From positions 4,173,001 through 4,237,000 of the forward strand of contig NZ_CP084541.1 in the NCBI RefSeq assembly GCF_020410765.1: a stretch of DNA of 64,000 nt, given 5' to 3'. Shown piece by piece: positions 42,266 through 49,768 of this stretch. The first letter of the stretch is position 1, and the number at the start of each line of letters is the position of its first letter. The translations under genes were made by a program, and so were the position numbers. Below the pieces are notes generated by a model. That model saw only the letters and a list, made by a program, of their open reading frames with translations, searched no databases and had not been told where the DNA came from. The stretch comes from Streptomyces marincola (GTDB lineage Bacteria; Actinomycetota; Actinomycetes; Streptomycetales; Streptomycetaceae).

Positions 42266-43731
42266 GCTTCCGTGCCCCCCTGCCCGATCGGCCAGTACTC
42301 TTCGTCAAGGGCCCACCGCCAGGACTCGCCCCGGCGGGTGACCGCGACCTTCCTGGCCGTCGGCCGCATCTGCGCCCCGTGCGCCTGGAAGTCCATGCAG
42401 TAGCCCGCGGTGTTCGGGAATGCCAGCAGGTCGCCGCGTTCTGGCAACCGGGGCAGGAAGACCACGCGGCGCGTCACCAGGTCCGCCTCAAGGCACAGGT
42501 TGCCCATCAGGTGGACCCCGACCGGCCCCGCCCCCGCGGCGGCCGGGGCGCCGCCCCCGCCGCGGGGCACGACGACCGGGTCGACCAGTACGCCGTGCTC
42601 CTCCAGGCTGACGTCCGAGGCGTTCATGCCGAGCCGTACCAGGTGGGTGCCGTCCTCTGCGAGCCGCACGTCGAGGACCCTCGCCAGCGAGAGACCGCAC
42701 TGGTCCACCAGGGCGCGCCCTGGCTCGATGTACAGGTCGTAGAGGTGGTCGAGCAGCAGGCTGGCCAGGGAGCGGCCGAGCGACGGCGCGGGCGTGGCGA
42801 GCAGTTCGTCGAGGTAGTCGGCCCCCGCCACCGGCCGGTGGGCCGGGTAGAGCGCGAGCCTGCCGCGCACCGTGCCGCCCTCGTTGCGCAGCCCGTAGCC
42901 GTGCTGCCGCCAGGTCAGCGGCGGGCGTCTGCCCAGCACGGCGTTCGTCAGCTCGGTGGTGTAACGCTCCCACTGCCCGCCGTCGGCGAGGTAGTTGACG
43001 CCGAAGCCGCCGCCGATGTCGATCGCCCGCGGGCGCAGGCCGCGTTCCGTCGCCTCGTCCATCACCCGCACGCAGCGCTCCAGCGCCACGGCCTTCTCCG
43101 CGATCCCGGTCGTGTCCAGGTGGTAGGCCACGCCCACGAGATCGACGGCGTCCCGGTGCCGGGCGACGGTGTCGAGCAGCGTCCCCGCCTCCGCGACCGG
43201 CGAGCCGAACCGGCTGCGCCGGGACAGCACCCGGACGCCCTCGCGCTCGAAGCCGGAGAGCCGCAGCAGGATGCGCACCCGGGGCAGCCCGTGGGCGCGC
43301 ACGAGCGCGACCAGGTCGTCCAGCTCCTGCGGCGCGTCGACGCCGACCAGGGCCCCCGCCCGCGCCGCGAGCCACAGCGTCTCGGGGTCCTTCGGCCCGG
43401 TCGTGAGCACCCGGTCCGCGGCGAACCCGGCGCCCAGCGCGTGGCTCAGCTCGCCGAGCGAGGCGGCGTCGATCGCGGCGTCCGTCGCCGCGAGCCGCCG
43501 CACCAGCGCGCTCGACCGGTTCGCCTTGTGCGCGAAGAACACGCGGCCGTTCAGCCGGTGCCTGCGGTAGACGGCGCGGAACCGCTCGACGTTCTCCGCG
43601 ATGCCCTCGGGGAGCAGGACGTTGAGCGGCGAGCCGAGGGCGTCCACGAGCGAGTGGAGGAACGCCCGGGAGTCGAGCAGCGAACCGAGTGACGGGCCGA
43701 GACGTGCTTGCAGGTACAGCGGCGCGCTCAC
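42262..43731 (-). CDS. Y4yA-like type III PLP decarboxylase family enzyme
   Basis: A 489-residue fold-III PLP enzyme related to diaminopimelate/ornithine decarboxylases. PLP Lys69 is in VFFAHKANRS. YHLDTTG, AIDIGGGFGVNY and YIEPGRALVDQCG carry the phosphate and substrate contacts. The last 90 residues contain VHLMGNLCLEADLV and a FPNTAGYCMDF segment near the active site. GTG 43731 is chosen because GGAGGAA precedes it at proper distance. First gene of the operon, behind a strong Zur box. SbnH-like decarboxylases act on carboxylated siderophore intermediates; the substrate here is unknown. Confidence 0.87.
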   Translation of the reverse strand: MSAPLYLQARLGPSLGSLLDSRAFLHSLVDALGSPLNVLLPEGIAENVERFRAVYRRHRLNGRVFFAHKANRSSALVRRLAATDAAIDAASLGELSHALGAGFAADRVLTTGPKDPETLWLAARAGALVGVDAPQELDDLVALVRAHGLPRVRILLRLSGFEREGVRVLSRRSRFGSPVAEAGTLLDTVARHRDAVDLVGVAYHLDTTGIAEKAVALERCVRVMDEATERGLRPRAIDIGGGFGVNYLADGGQWERYTTELTNAVLGRRPPLTWRQHGYGLRNEGGTVRGRLALYPAHRPVAGADYLDELLATPAPSLGRSLASLLLDHLYDLYIEPGRALVDQCGLSLARVLDVRLAEDGTHLVRLGMNASDVSLEEHGVLVDPVVVPRGGGGAPAAAGAGPVGVHLMGNLCLEADLVTRRVVFLPRLPERGDLLAFPNTAGYCMDFQAHGAQMRPTARKVAVTRRGESWRWALDEEYWPIGQGGTEA

Positions 43732-43875
43732 GAAGAATCGTTCCTCCCTGTACGACGGCGCAGCCCGGCGGGCCACGGGACAGCACCCGGGTGGCTCCGG
43801 TAATCATTGCCAACTCACCGCGGTTCACGCACGCGTGGCCGCACTGCCGGGTCGGTACCGCGAGCGGCCGCGCGG

Positions 43876-43899
43876 TTATTGAAAATGATTCTCGTTTTG
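43876..43899. promoter_or_regulatory. Strong Zur box between the PLP-enzyme operon and rpmE
   Basis: TTGAAAATGATTCTCGTTTT is the best match to the island consensus. It is about 150 bases before the decarboxylase start on one side and 85 before rpmE on the other, so it can silence both operons when zinc is sufficient. Confidence 0.85.
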
Positions 43900-43983
43900 C
43901 TCTATGGTGCACCGAGTCGGCACCGGATGCGGCCGGGCGACCGCCGGCACCCGAAGAAACAGCAGCGGAAAGGCCCTACCACC

Positions 43984-44247
43984 ATGCAACCGGACATTCA
44001 TCCCGCCTACGGCCCCGTGGTGTTCCGTGACCAGGCCGCCGGCTACTCCTTCCTCACGCGGTCCACCCTCGTCTCCAGGGCGGGCGACCGGACCATCGAG
44101 TGGGAGGACGGCAACGTGTACCCGGTGATCGATGTCGAGATCTCCTCGGCCAGCCACCCCTTCTACACCGGGAACATGCGCGTGGTGGACACGGCCGGCC
44201 GCGTGGAGCGGTTCAGGCGCCGGTACGAGCGTGGGGGATCGCGCTGA
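43984..44247 (+). CDS. rpmE: 50S ribosomal protein L31 type B (zinc-free)
   Basis: An 87-residue type B L31 (MQPDIHPAYGPVVFRDQAAG, FLTRSTLVS, YPVIDVEISSASHPFYTGNM). It has no Cys residues, unlike the zinc-binding type A protein. It is the third zinc-sparing ribosomal gene in the island. Its TGA overlaps the next start codon (TGATG), so it is co-translated with the CobW-like gene. Confidence 0.95.
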   Translation: MQPDIHPAYGPVVFRDQAAGYSFLTRSTLVSRAGDRTIEWEDGNVYPVIDVEISSASHPFYTGNMRVVDTAGRVERFRRRYERGGSR

Positions 44248-45389
44248 TGCTCCCCGTCGTCATCGTGGCCGGCCTGCACGCGGACGCCAGGCGGGCCGTC
44301 GTCGACGCCCTGCTGCGCGCCGTGCCCAAGAGCGTTGTGCTGCACCACGACCTGAGCACCGCGGGCGAGGGCACGGTCCTGCGGGTGGTGAGGGACCCCT
44401 CGCACGTCGTCTCCGTCGACGAGGCGCCGCTGGTGAACGACTGCGCCTGCTGCGCCCTCCGGGAGGATCTGCTGCCGGAGCTCGAACGGCTCGCCGACAG
44501 CGGTGAGTTGTGCGCGCTGGCCGTCGTCGAGCTGTGGGACTCGGTCGAGCCGCAGGCGATGGCCCAACTGATCGACAGCCAGGCGGGGGACGGCGTGTCC
44601 CTGGTGGGCGTCGTCACCGCAGTCGATCCCGCGCGGCTCCTGCCCTCCCTCGCCCAGGGGGACGACCTCGCCGATGTCGGCCTGGCCGCCGCGTCCACCG
44701 ATCAGCGCACGGTGAGCGACACCTTCGCCCGGCAGCTCGAATACGCGCCGGTGCTCGCCCTCGTGGAAGGCGGGACGGCGCCGGACGCGACCGACCGGGC
44801 GCTGCTCGTTCACCTGCACGGCACGGCCACCCTCACCGCGCCCACCCACCCGGACTTCCTCCGCGTGGTCACCGCGGGCTTCGACGCCGCGACCGCCGCC
44901 GCGCGCGTTCACCCCGCCACGGCTCTGCTGCCCCAGGCGGGCGAGCACGATGGCGTGACGACGCATGTCTGGCGGGCTCGCCGCCCCTTCCACGCGCACC
45001 GGCTGTACTCCGCCCTCCCCGACCTGGCCTGCGCGGCCGTCCGCAGCCGGGGCAGGTTCTGGGTGGCCGACCGGACCGACACCATGCTGTGGTGGGACGC
45101 GGCCGGGGGAGCGCTGTGCGTCGATGACATGGGGCCCTGGTTCGCGGCGCTGCCCGAGGAGATCCGGTCCTCCCTGCCGGTGGAACGGCAGGTGGCGGCC
45201 CAGATCGACTGGCACCCCGAGCACGGTGACCGGGGGCAGCACCTGGTCTTCGTCGCCCCCGGGCTCGACACCGGCTGGCTCACCGAGCTGCTGGACTCCT
45301 GCCTGCTCACCGACGAGGAGTACGCCGCGGGCCCTCTGGTGTGGGCGACCCAGCGCTCGGGCTTCGACCAGCTGCTGGCCGTCACCTGA
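44247..45389 (+). CDS. CobW-like protein lacking a Walker A motif
   Basis: A 380-residue relative of the COG0523 GTPases. The metal-binding CxCC is retained (NDCACCALREDL, Cys66-69), and so is the CobW C-terminal domain (VWRARRPFHAHRLYSAL, FWVADRTDTMLWWDAAG). The position of the P-loop reads VAGLHADARRAVV: the GxxGxGKT residues are gone, and no NKxD is obvious. It is therefore unlikely to hydrolyse GTP and may act as a zinc buffer or partner of the intact CobW protein in this island. Co-translated with rpmE. Confidence 0.87.
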   Translation: MLPVVIVAGLHADARRAVVDALLRAVPKSVVLHHDLSTAGEGTVLRVVRDPSHVVSVDEAPLVNDCACCALREDLLPELERLADSGELCALAVVELWDSVEPQAMAQLIDSQAGDGVSLVGVVTAVDPARLLPSLAQGDDLADVGLAAASTDQRTVSDTFARQLEYAPVLALVEGGTAPDATDRALLVHLHGTATLTAPTHPDFLRVVTAGFDAATAAARVHPATALLPQAGEHDGVTTHVWRARRPFHAHRLYSALPDLACAAVRSRGRFWVADRTDTMLWWDAAGGALCVDDMGPWFAALPEEIRSSLPVERQVAAQIDWHPEHGDRGQHLVFVAPGLDTGWLTELLDSCLLTDEEYAAGPLVWATQRSGFDQLLAVT

Positions 45390-45708
45390 CCGGTCGGCGG
45401 GGCGGGGCGCCGTCCGGGCCGCGGCGGCGGCCGGGCGGCGCCTCACTCCGTTGAGGGGGCGCGCCGCTGGCCCGGGGGCCGGCGGCTCCGCCTCGTCCGG
45501 GCCGATGCCGCCGGCAACGGCGGTGAGGGCTCCCGTGTCCACCGCGCGTGTGCCCGCGAGCGGTTCGGCGCTCGACTCGACGCGCATCCGGTGGGCGCCC
45601 TCGACGGCGCGGCGCGGGCCTCGTCACCCTCCGGCGGGACTTCCGGCGATGTGTGGCGGAACTGCCGGCGATGGCCCCGGGCCGCGGGGGAACGCGCCGC
45701 GGCCCGCG
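45390..45708. other. Gene-free stretch between CobW-like gene and zur
   Basis: About 320 very GC-rich bases between convergent genes. Frames open here on both strands are shadows without ribosome sites. Several short GC hairpins are possible, but none is long enough to name as the terminator. Confidence 0.4.
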
Positions 45709-46140
45709 TCATCCGCCGTGCGCCGGTCCGGCCTGGCAGCGCCCGCAGAGGCCGGTCAGCTGGACGGTGTGCTCCAGCTCGGCGAACCCGGTGTCCGCAC
45801 CGACGCGTTCGGCCCACGTCTCGACGATGTCCGACTCCACCGGCCGGCTCAGGCCGCACCTGCGGCAGAGCAGGTAGTGGCGGTGGCCGTCGGGGAGGCG
45901 CTGCCGGTAGAGGCGCTCCCCGACCTCGTCCCGCACCACGTCCGCGCGGCCCGCGGCCTCAAGTCCCCGCAGGGTGCGGTACACCGTCGTCAACCCGACG
46001 CGTATGCCGCGGGCGGCCATCTCGGCGTGCAGCTGCTGGGCCGACATGAAGGAGTCGCACGAGGCGAGGACCCTCTCGACAGCGGCCCGCCGACGTGTCG
46101 TGCGCCCGGGGGGCAGCCGCTCTTCCATGCTGTGGCTCAC
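45709..46140 (-). CDS. zur: Zinc uptake regulator Zur (Fur family)
   Basis: A 143-residue Fur-family repressor. The winged helix is in residues 15-75 (VERVLASCDSFMSAQQLHAE, GIRVGLTTVYRTLRGLE). The dimerisation/metal region has GHRHYLLCRRCG, the His-x-His and CxxC of zinc sensing, and the C-terminal CGRC completes the structural zinc site. The family represses zinc uptake and zinc-sparing genes when loaded with zinc. It has its own Zur box upstream, implying autoregulation. MSHSMEERL or the Met four residues later may be the start. Confidence 0.92.
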   Translation of the reverse strand: MSHSMEERLPPGRTTRRRAAVERVLASCDSFMSAQQLHAEMAARGIRVGLTTVYRTLRGLEAAGRADVVRDEVGERLYRQRLPDGHRHYLLCRRCGLSRPVESDIVETWAERVGADTGFAELEHTVQLTGLCGRCQAGPAHGG

Positions 46141-46189
46141 CGTGGATCACCCTTGTACGAGTCCGGCGCCCGGCAACGAGACACCAGCA

Positions 46190-46213
46190 TAGACGACAAT
46201 GATTTCCATCACC
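46190..46213. promoter_or_regulatory. Zur box upstream of zur
   Basis: Minus-strand TGGAAATCATTGTCGTCT matches the consensus in both half-sites. It is about 50 bases before the zur start codon, a position expected for autoregulation. Confidence 0.68.
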
Positions 46214-46539
46214 ATCAACAGTCACGCCTGATGTCCCGCGAGCGCGCCGGTGCGCGAGGTGCCGCCCGCACCGCACCGAACGGCGCCTGCTGCGGCTTCC
46301 CGGGCGGCGCGGGCGACGCCACCCACCGTCCGGCGCAGGGGCCAGGACACGGACCTGCTGCGGGCCGGCCTGGCCGGCGACATCGATGCGGGCGTCCTGG
46401 AGGAGGACAGTTCCACCCTCCCCCTGGACAGCGTCAACGGTCCTGGCGAGGTCGGCGTCCACCGGAACGGCCTCCGCCCCGCGGACTTCCGCCTCTTCGC
46501 CAGCGGCCACGGCAGCGATGCCGCCGCACGCGTCGCCTC
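46214..46539. other. Gene-free stretch between zur and the SsgA-domain protein
   Basis: About 325 bases with no convincing gene on either strand. It contains the far side of the zur promoter and the 3' flank of the large minus-strand protein gene. I see no clear terminator. Confidence 0.35.
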
Positions 46540-48399
46540 CTATTCGCTCCGACGCGGTCCGACCAGGTCGATCCAATCCCCCCGGAAGTCCGCGGGACCG
46601 CGCGGGTCGCGCAGGGCGGCGTCCGCGAGCGGTCGGCCCGCGTCGAGGAACGCCGCGAGGACATGGTGCGGGACGGACAGCAGGGCGGAGCCCCCCGGTG
46701 GCCGGAGCCGGATGAACACCCGCAGGTCGGCCCGGCGGGCCGAAGGCGCGGCCGCCTCCGGCCAGACGACCACGTCACCGATCCCCGTGCGCCGGTGAAC
46801 GCCATCCGCGAGCAGCTCGCGCGCGAAGGTCCACTCGCGCTCCTCCCCGGTGCCCGCGTTGAACACGATGGTGACGGCGTGCGGATCGGCGGCACGGTAG
46901 GTCAGGCGCACGGGAATCCGCTCCCCGAGATCCCCCTCGATGAGGTGCAGTCTCATCCACGCGCGGGCGTGCTGTTCCCGGCCGGCCTCATGGCGGCTGT
47001 GCCACAGGTGCAGAACCGTTTCGAGAGAAGACGGGTCGTCACTGGGCTGTCCGTCGAGATCTTCACGGCCCTCCGTAGCGGGTGGGTGCCGGTCGTCCCG
47101 GGCGGAGGGCGCTCGGGCGGCCACGTCGGTTCGGGGCACGAACAGGCTGCTGCCCGGCCGGGGCGCGTAGGCGTCCAGATCCGGAAGGCGAGACGGTTGC
47201 GCCGGGATCGACTGCCTTCGTGTGAGATCGAGGTCCACCGCCCGTTCCGGTGCGATCATCAGCCATGCGAAAGGCCGACCCCGTTTTTCACGCGGCTCGG
47301 ACAGCACACGTGTCAACGGCGCCGGGCCACCGGGCGGTCCGGGGGGCAGGGGACGCGCCGCAACCGGATCGCGCTGCCCGCTCCAGACCCCGCCCAGCCG
47401 CCACAGGTCCCCGGGGTGCGGCACGTGAACGCCTCTTCCCCCGTCGGCGGGCGCCCGGTCGGTACCGCTTCTGGCGTCGTCGCCCGGCACGTCCAGCAGG
47501 TCGGTCCACAGGGCGGTGGGCACGCCGGTGCCTCGCGGCCCGGTGAACCGGGCCGCCCCCGTGCCGGATTCCGAAGCGGGGTGCCGCGAGTACCTGTCGT
47601 TCAGAAGCCACCAGTTGAGCAGGGTGGCATACCCGCCGACGGACCACGAGGACGTGACGATGCGGTCCACGAGGTCCGGGCCATCCCCCTCGGGGTGCCG
47701 CGCGTACTGCTTGGCCTCCACCACGAACAGGGAACGACCGGCGCGCACAACGAAATCCACACCCCGGCCGCCGCCCGCTGGACCGGTGAGGAGCGCATCC
47801 GAGTGGCGGAGGAGGTGCCAGAACCTCAACCGCTCGGAGACGCCGGTGCCGGATGCGTCGCGGAGCTGGGCCAGCAGGTGACCCAGCATCGAGGTCTTGC
47901 CCGTGCCCGGTGCCGACCACGTCAGGTGGACCGGGCGGGGTGACGGTGCGACGCCCTCGTCGTCCCAGGTGTCCACCACGTAGAGCGGAACGCTCGTCCG
48001 TGGTGCCGGGGGCACGGTCGCGGTGCCGTCGAAGAGCGCCCGCACAACAGCCGTGGCCTCGGTGAGGCGGTGCAGAAGATAGAGGCACTCGTCCGGCGGC
48101 CCATGCCGCCGCCTCCGAACTGGCGGGAAATCCGAGCACGACAAGGCCGCGACACGGACCTCCTCGGGTTCCGGATCCTCGGCGCCACCGAGGGGCGGGG
48201 GCGGGGCGGAGGGCGCGGGTCCGGTGGCGTCGATGTGCAGCACGTCGAGGACGCGGTCGGGGACTTCCGCGCTGTCGACCTGAACGTGGGGCGCGCCGAG
48301 GCTCGACGCGGCGAGCAGGGCGGCGAAGGCATCGTCGTCGACGGTGCCGGGTGTGGTTCCTCCGGTGCTGTGCATGGTCTCGTCCTCGTGGACACTCAT
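46540..48399 (-). CDS. Large protein with P-loop, nuclease-like motif and C-terminal SsgA-like domain
   Basis: A 619-residue protein. Residues 479-600 are a clear SsgA-like (SALP) sporulation/cell-division domain: PVRLTYRAADPHAVTIVF, EWTFARELLADGVHRRTG, GDVVVWPEA. SALPs are normally stand-alone proteins of about 140 residues. The N-terminal part has a Walker-A-like WSAPGTGKTS (about 162-170). Then come VDFVVRAGRSLFVVEAKQYA, whose D215, E228 and K230 fit the D...ExK pattern of PD-(D/E)XK nucleases, and a GDLWRLGGVWSG region. The ATG at 48399 has AAGGAGG and overlaps the upstream TGA. Likely cytoplasmic. The combination is unusual and its role is unknown. Confidence 0.75.
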   Translation of the reverse strand: MSVHEDETMHSTGGTTPGTVDDDAFAALLAASSLGAPHVQVDSAEVPDRVLDVLHIDATGPAPSAPPPPLGGAEDPEPEEVRVAALSCSDFPPVRRRRHGPPDECLYLLHRLTEATAVVRALFDGTATVPPAPRTSVPLYVVDTWDDEGVAPSPRPVHLTWSAPGTGKTSMLGHLLAQLRDASGTGVSERLRFWHLLRHSDALLTGPAGGGRGVDFVVRAGRSLFVVEAKQYARHPEGDGPDLVDRIVTSSWSVGGYATLLNWWLLNDRYSRHPASESGTGAARFTGPRGTGVPTALWTDLLDVPGDDARSGTDRAPADGGRGVHVPHPGDLWRLGGVWSGQRDPVAARPLPPGPPGGPAPLTRVLSEPREKRGRPFAWLMIAPERAVDLDLTRRQSIPAQPSRLPDLDAYAPRPGSSLFVPRTDVAARAPSARDDRHPPATEGREDLDGQPSDDPSSLETVLHLWHSRHEAGREQHARAWMRLHLIEGDLGERIPVRLTYRAADPHAVTIVFNAGTGEEREWTFARELLADGVHRRTGIGDVVVWPEAAAPSARRADLRVFIRLRPPGGSALLSVPHHVLAAFLDAGRPLADAALRDPRGPADFRGDWIDLVGPRRSE

Positions 48400-49244
48400 C
48401 GTGCTCCCCCCTCCTTCAGCCGCCCGCGTGCGGCGACCGCGGAGACCTTGGTACGGGCGCGGGCCAGGCGCCGTTCGAGAGCCTTGCCGGTCAAGCCGAC
48501 CTTCTGGGCCGCTTCCGCCTGGGTGTAGCCCAAAGCCATCAGGACCAGGGCCTCGCGGAGCTGCTCGTCGGGGATCTCCCGCCACAGGCGGGCGATGTCG
48601 TCGCGGGTGACGGCGGTGTGCGCGGGGTCGACGGCGCGTTGATCGGGGATGTCGTACCGGGCGTGCGGAGGATCGTCGGTGCCCGCGGCGCGGTGATCGA
48701 GCTCCGACTGCCCCCGGTTGTGGGCCTTGGACCATTTGATGAAGACGGAAGGGAACACGCGGATGCTGGCGCCGACGAAGTACGTCGTGAGGCCGGCGCC
48801 TCCCTTGGGGTTCCACTTGCCGCGCACCAGGCCGTGCTCGCGGAAGAGGGCGTGGCCCTGGACGAGGGTGTCGGTGACGACCTGGGTGCGATCCTCGTAG
48901 TGCCACCGCTCGGGGATCAGATGAGCGGGAACGGGGCGGCCCATTCCGGCGGCACGTTCGAAGATGTAGCCCGACGCGCTCCATTTGTTCAGGGTGACCC
49001 AGCCGTACCGCATCAGCGCGGACTGGACCTGCTGGTAGCGGGAGCCCTCGAACCCCTCGTAGCGCAGAACCTCGACCAGCATGGCGTCGGCCGAACGGCG
49101 GCGGGCCCGGGCCTCCTCGTCCTCGTGGGCCTCCGCGAGATCCTCCTCCAGCGTGCGCAGAGAACCGTCCGCGGCAGCCGCCGACTCCTCGCCGCGCCGC
49201 GCGACATCGCGGGGCGTGCACCCCTCGCGGGTTCCATCCGGCAC
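48396..49244 (-). CDS. Sigma-70-like / sigma-factor-related protein
   Basis: A 282-residue protein. The C-terminal region is a sigma region-4 helix-turn-helix (IARLWREIPDEQLREALVLM, LGYTQAEAAQKVGLTGKALE, RRLARARTKVS). A middle region (GGAGLTTYFVGASIRVFPSV, FIKWSKAHN) resembles sigma region 2. The N-terminal 100 residues are acidic and unrelated. It is either a divergent ECF-type sigma factor or a sigma-derived activator. GTG 49244 has AAGGAGG six bases upstream. It is translationally coupled to the SsgA-domain protein, so the two probably act together. Confidence 0.72.
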   Translation of the reverse strand: MPDGTREGCTPRDVARRGEESAAAADGSLRTLEEDLAEAHEDEEARARRRSADAMLVEVLRYEGFEGSRYQQVQSALMRYGWVTLNKWSASGYIFERAAGMGRPVPAHLIPERWHYEDRTQVVTDTLVQGHALFREHGLVRGKWNPKGGAGLTTYFVGASIRVFPSVFIKWSKAHNRGQSELDHRAAGTDDPPHARYDIPDQRAVDPAHTAVTRDDIARLWREIPDEQLREALVLMALGYTQAEAAQKVGLTGKALERRLARARTKVSAVAARGRLKEGGAR

Positions 49245-49447
49245 ATCCGCCTCCTTGCGCTGTCCAGCCCTCGCGGGTCTCCCGCTGCTGCTCCTGGCGA
49301 GGTCATAGGCGAGGGCCCGGCGCGTTCCCCCCGCCCCTCCTGTGTGATCCAGATCACGCGGGGGGTGGCGGGGTGACGCCCCCCTACACCCCAGCGCAGG
49401 GCACCGCCCACGGCGCCCCCCGACGACAGCCCCGCGGAAGGAACCTG

Positions 49448-49768
49448 ATGGACGTTCAGCCCACCCTGCCCGACGGACCCGCGGCCCGCACGGGCGACGA
49501 CCTCCACGACACGCGCGGGGCGGTGGCGCGCCATCCGGCGCCCGGCCCCGGTCTCCCCCCGCCGCATCCCCCGATACCCCCGATACCCGCGGCCCCCGCA
49601 CTGCTCGGCCCGCGCAGCGCGCTCATCTTCCTCCTCGGGGCCCTCGTGGCGATCGGCGCCGGGGCGCTCCTCCACCTCGGCCAGCAGGATGCCACCGCCG
49701 CGGTTCTGGGCGCCTGCGGCGCCTTCGGCGGAGCCGTCCTGTTCTTCCACAGCATCATCGGCACCTGA
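49448..49768 (+). CDS. Small membrane protein with Pro-rich N-terminus
   Basis: A 106-residue protein. A soluble N-terminal region rich in Pro and His (PPPHPPIPPIP) is followed by two hydrophobic helices (SALIFLLGALVAIGAGALLH and AVLGACGAFGGAVLFFHSII). It has no recognised family. ATG 49448 has GGAAGGAA upstream. It is divergent from the sigma-like gene across about 200 bases and convergent with the MFS gene, overlapping its end by 14 bases. Confidence 0.6.
   Translation: MDVQPTLPDGPAARTGDDLHDTRGAVARHPAPGPGLPPPHPPIPPIPAAPALLGPRSALIFLLGALVAIGAGALLHLGQQDATAAVLGACGAFGGAVLFFHSIIGT

Noticed and set aside
44965..47943. 992-residue plus-strand frame from the CobW-like gene into the SsgA-domain gene
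   Set aside because: It crosses two well-supported genes on different strands in the wrong frame and shows no domain.
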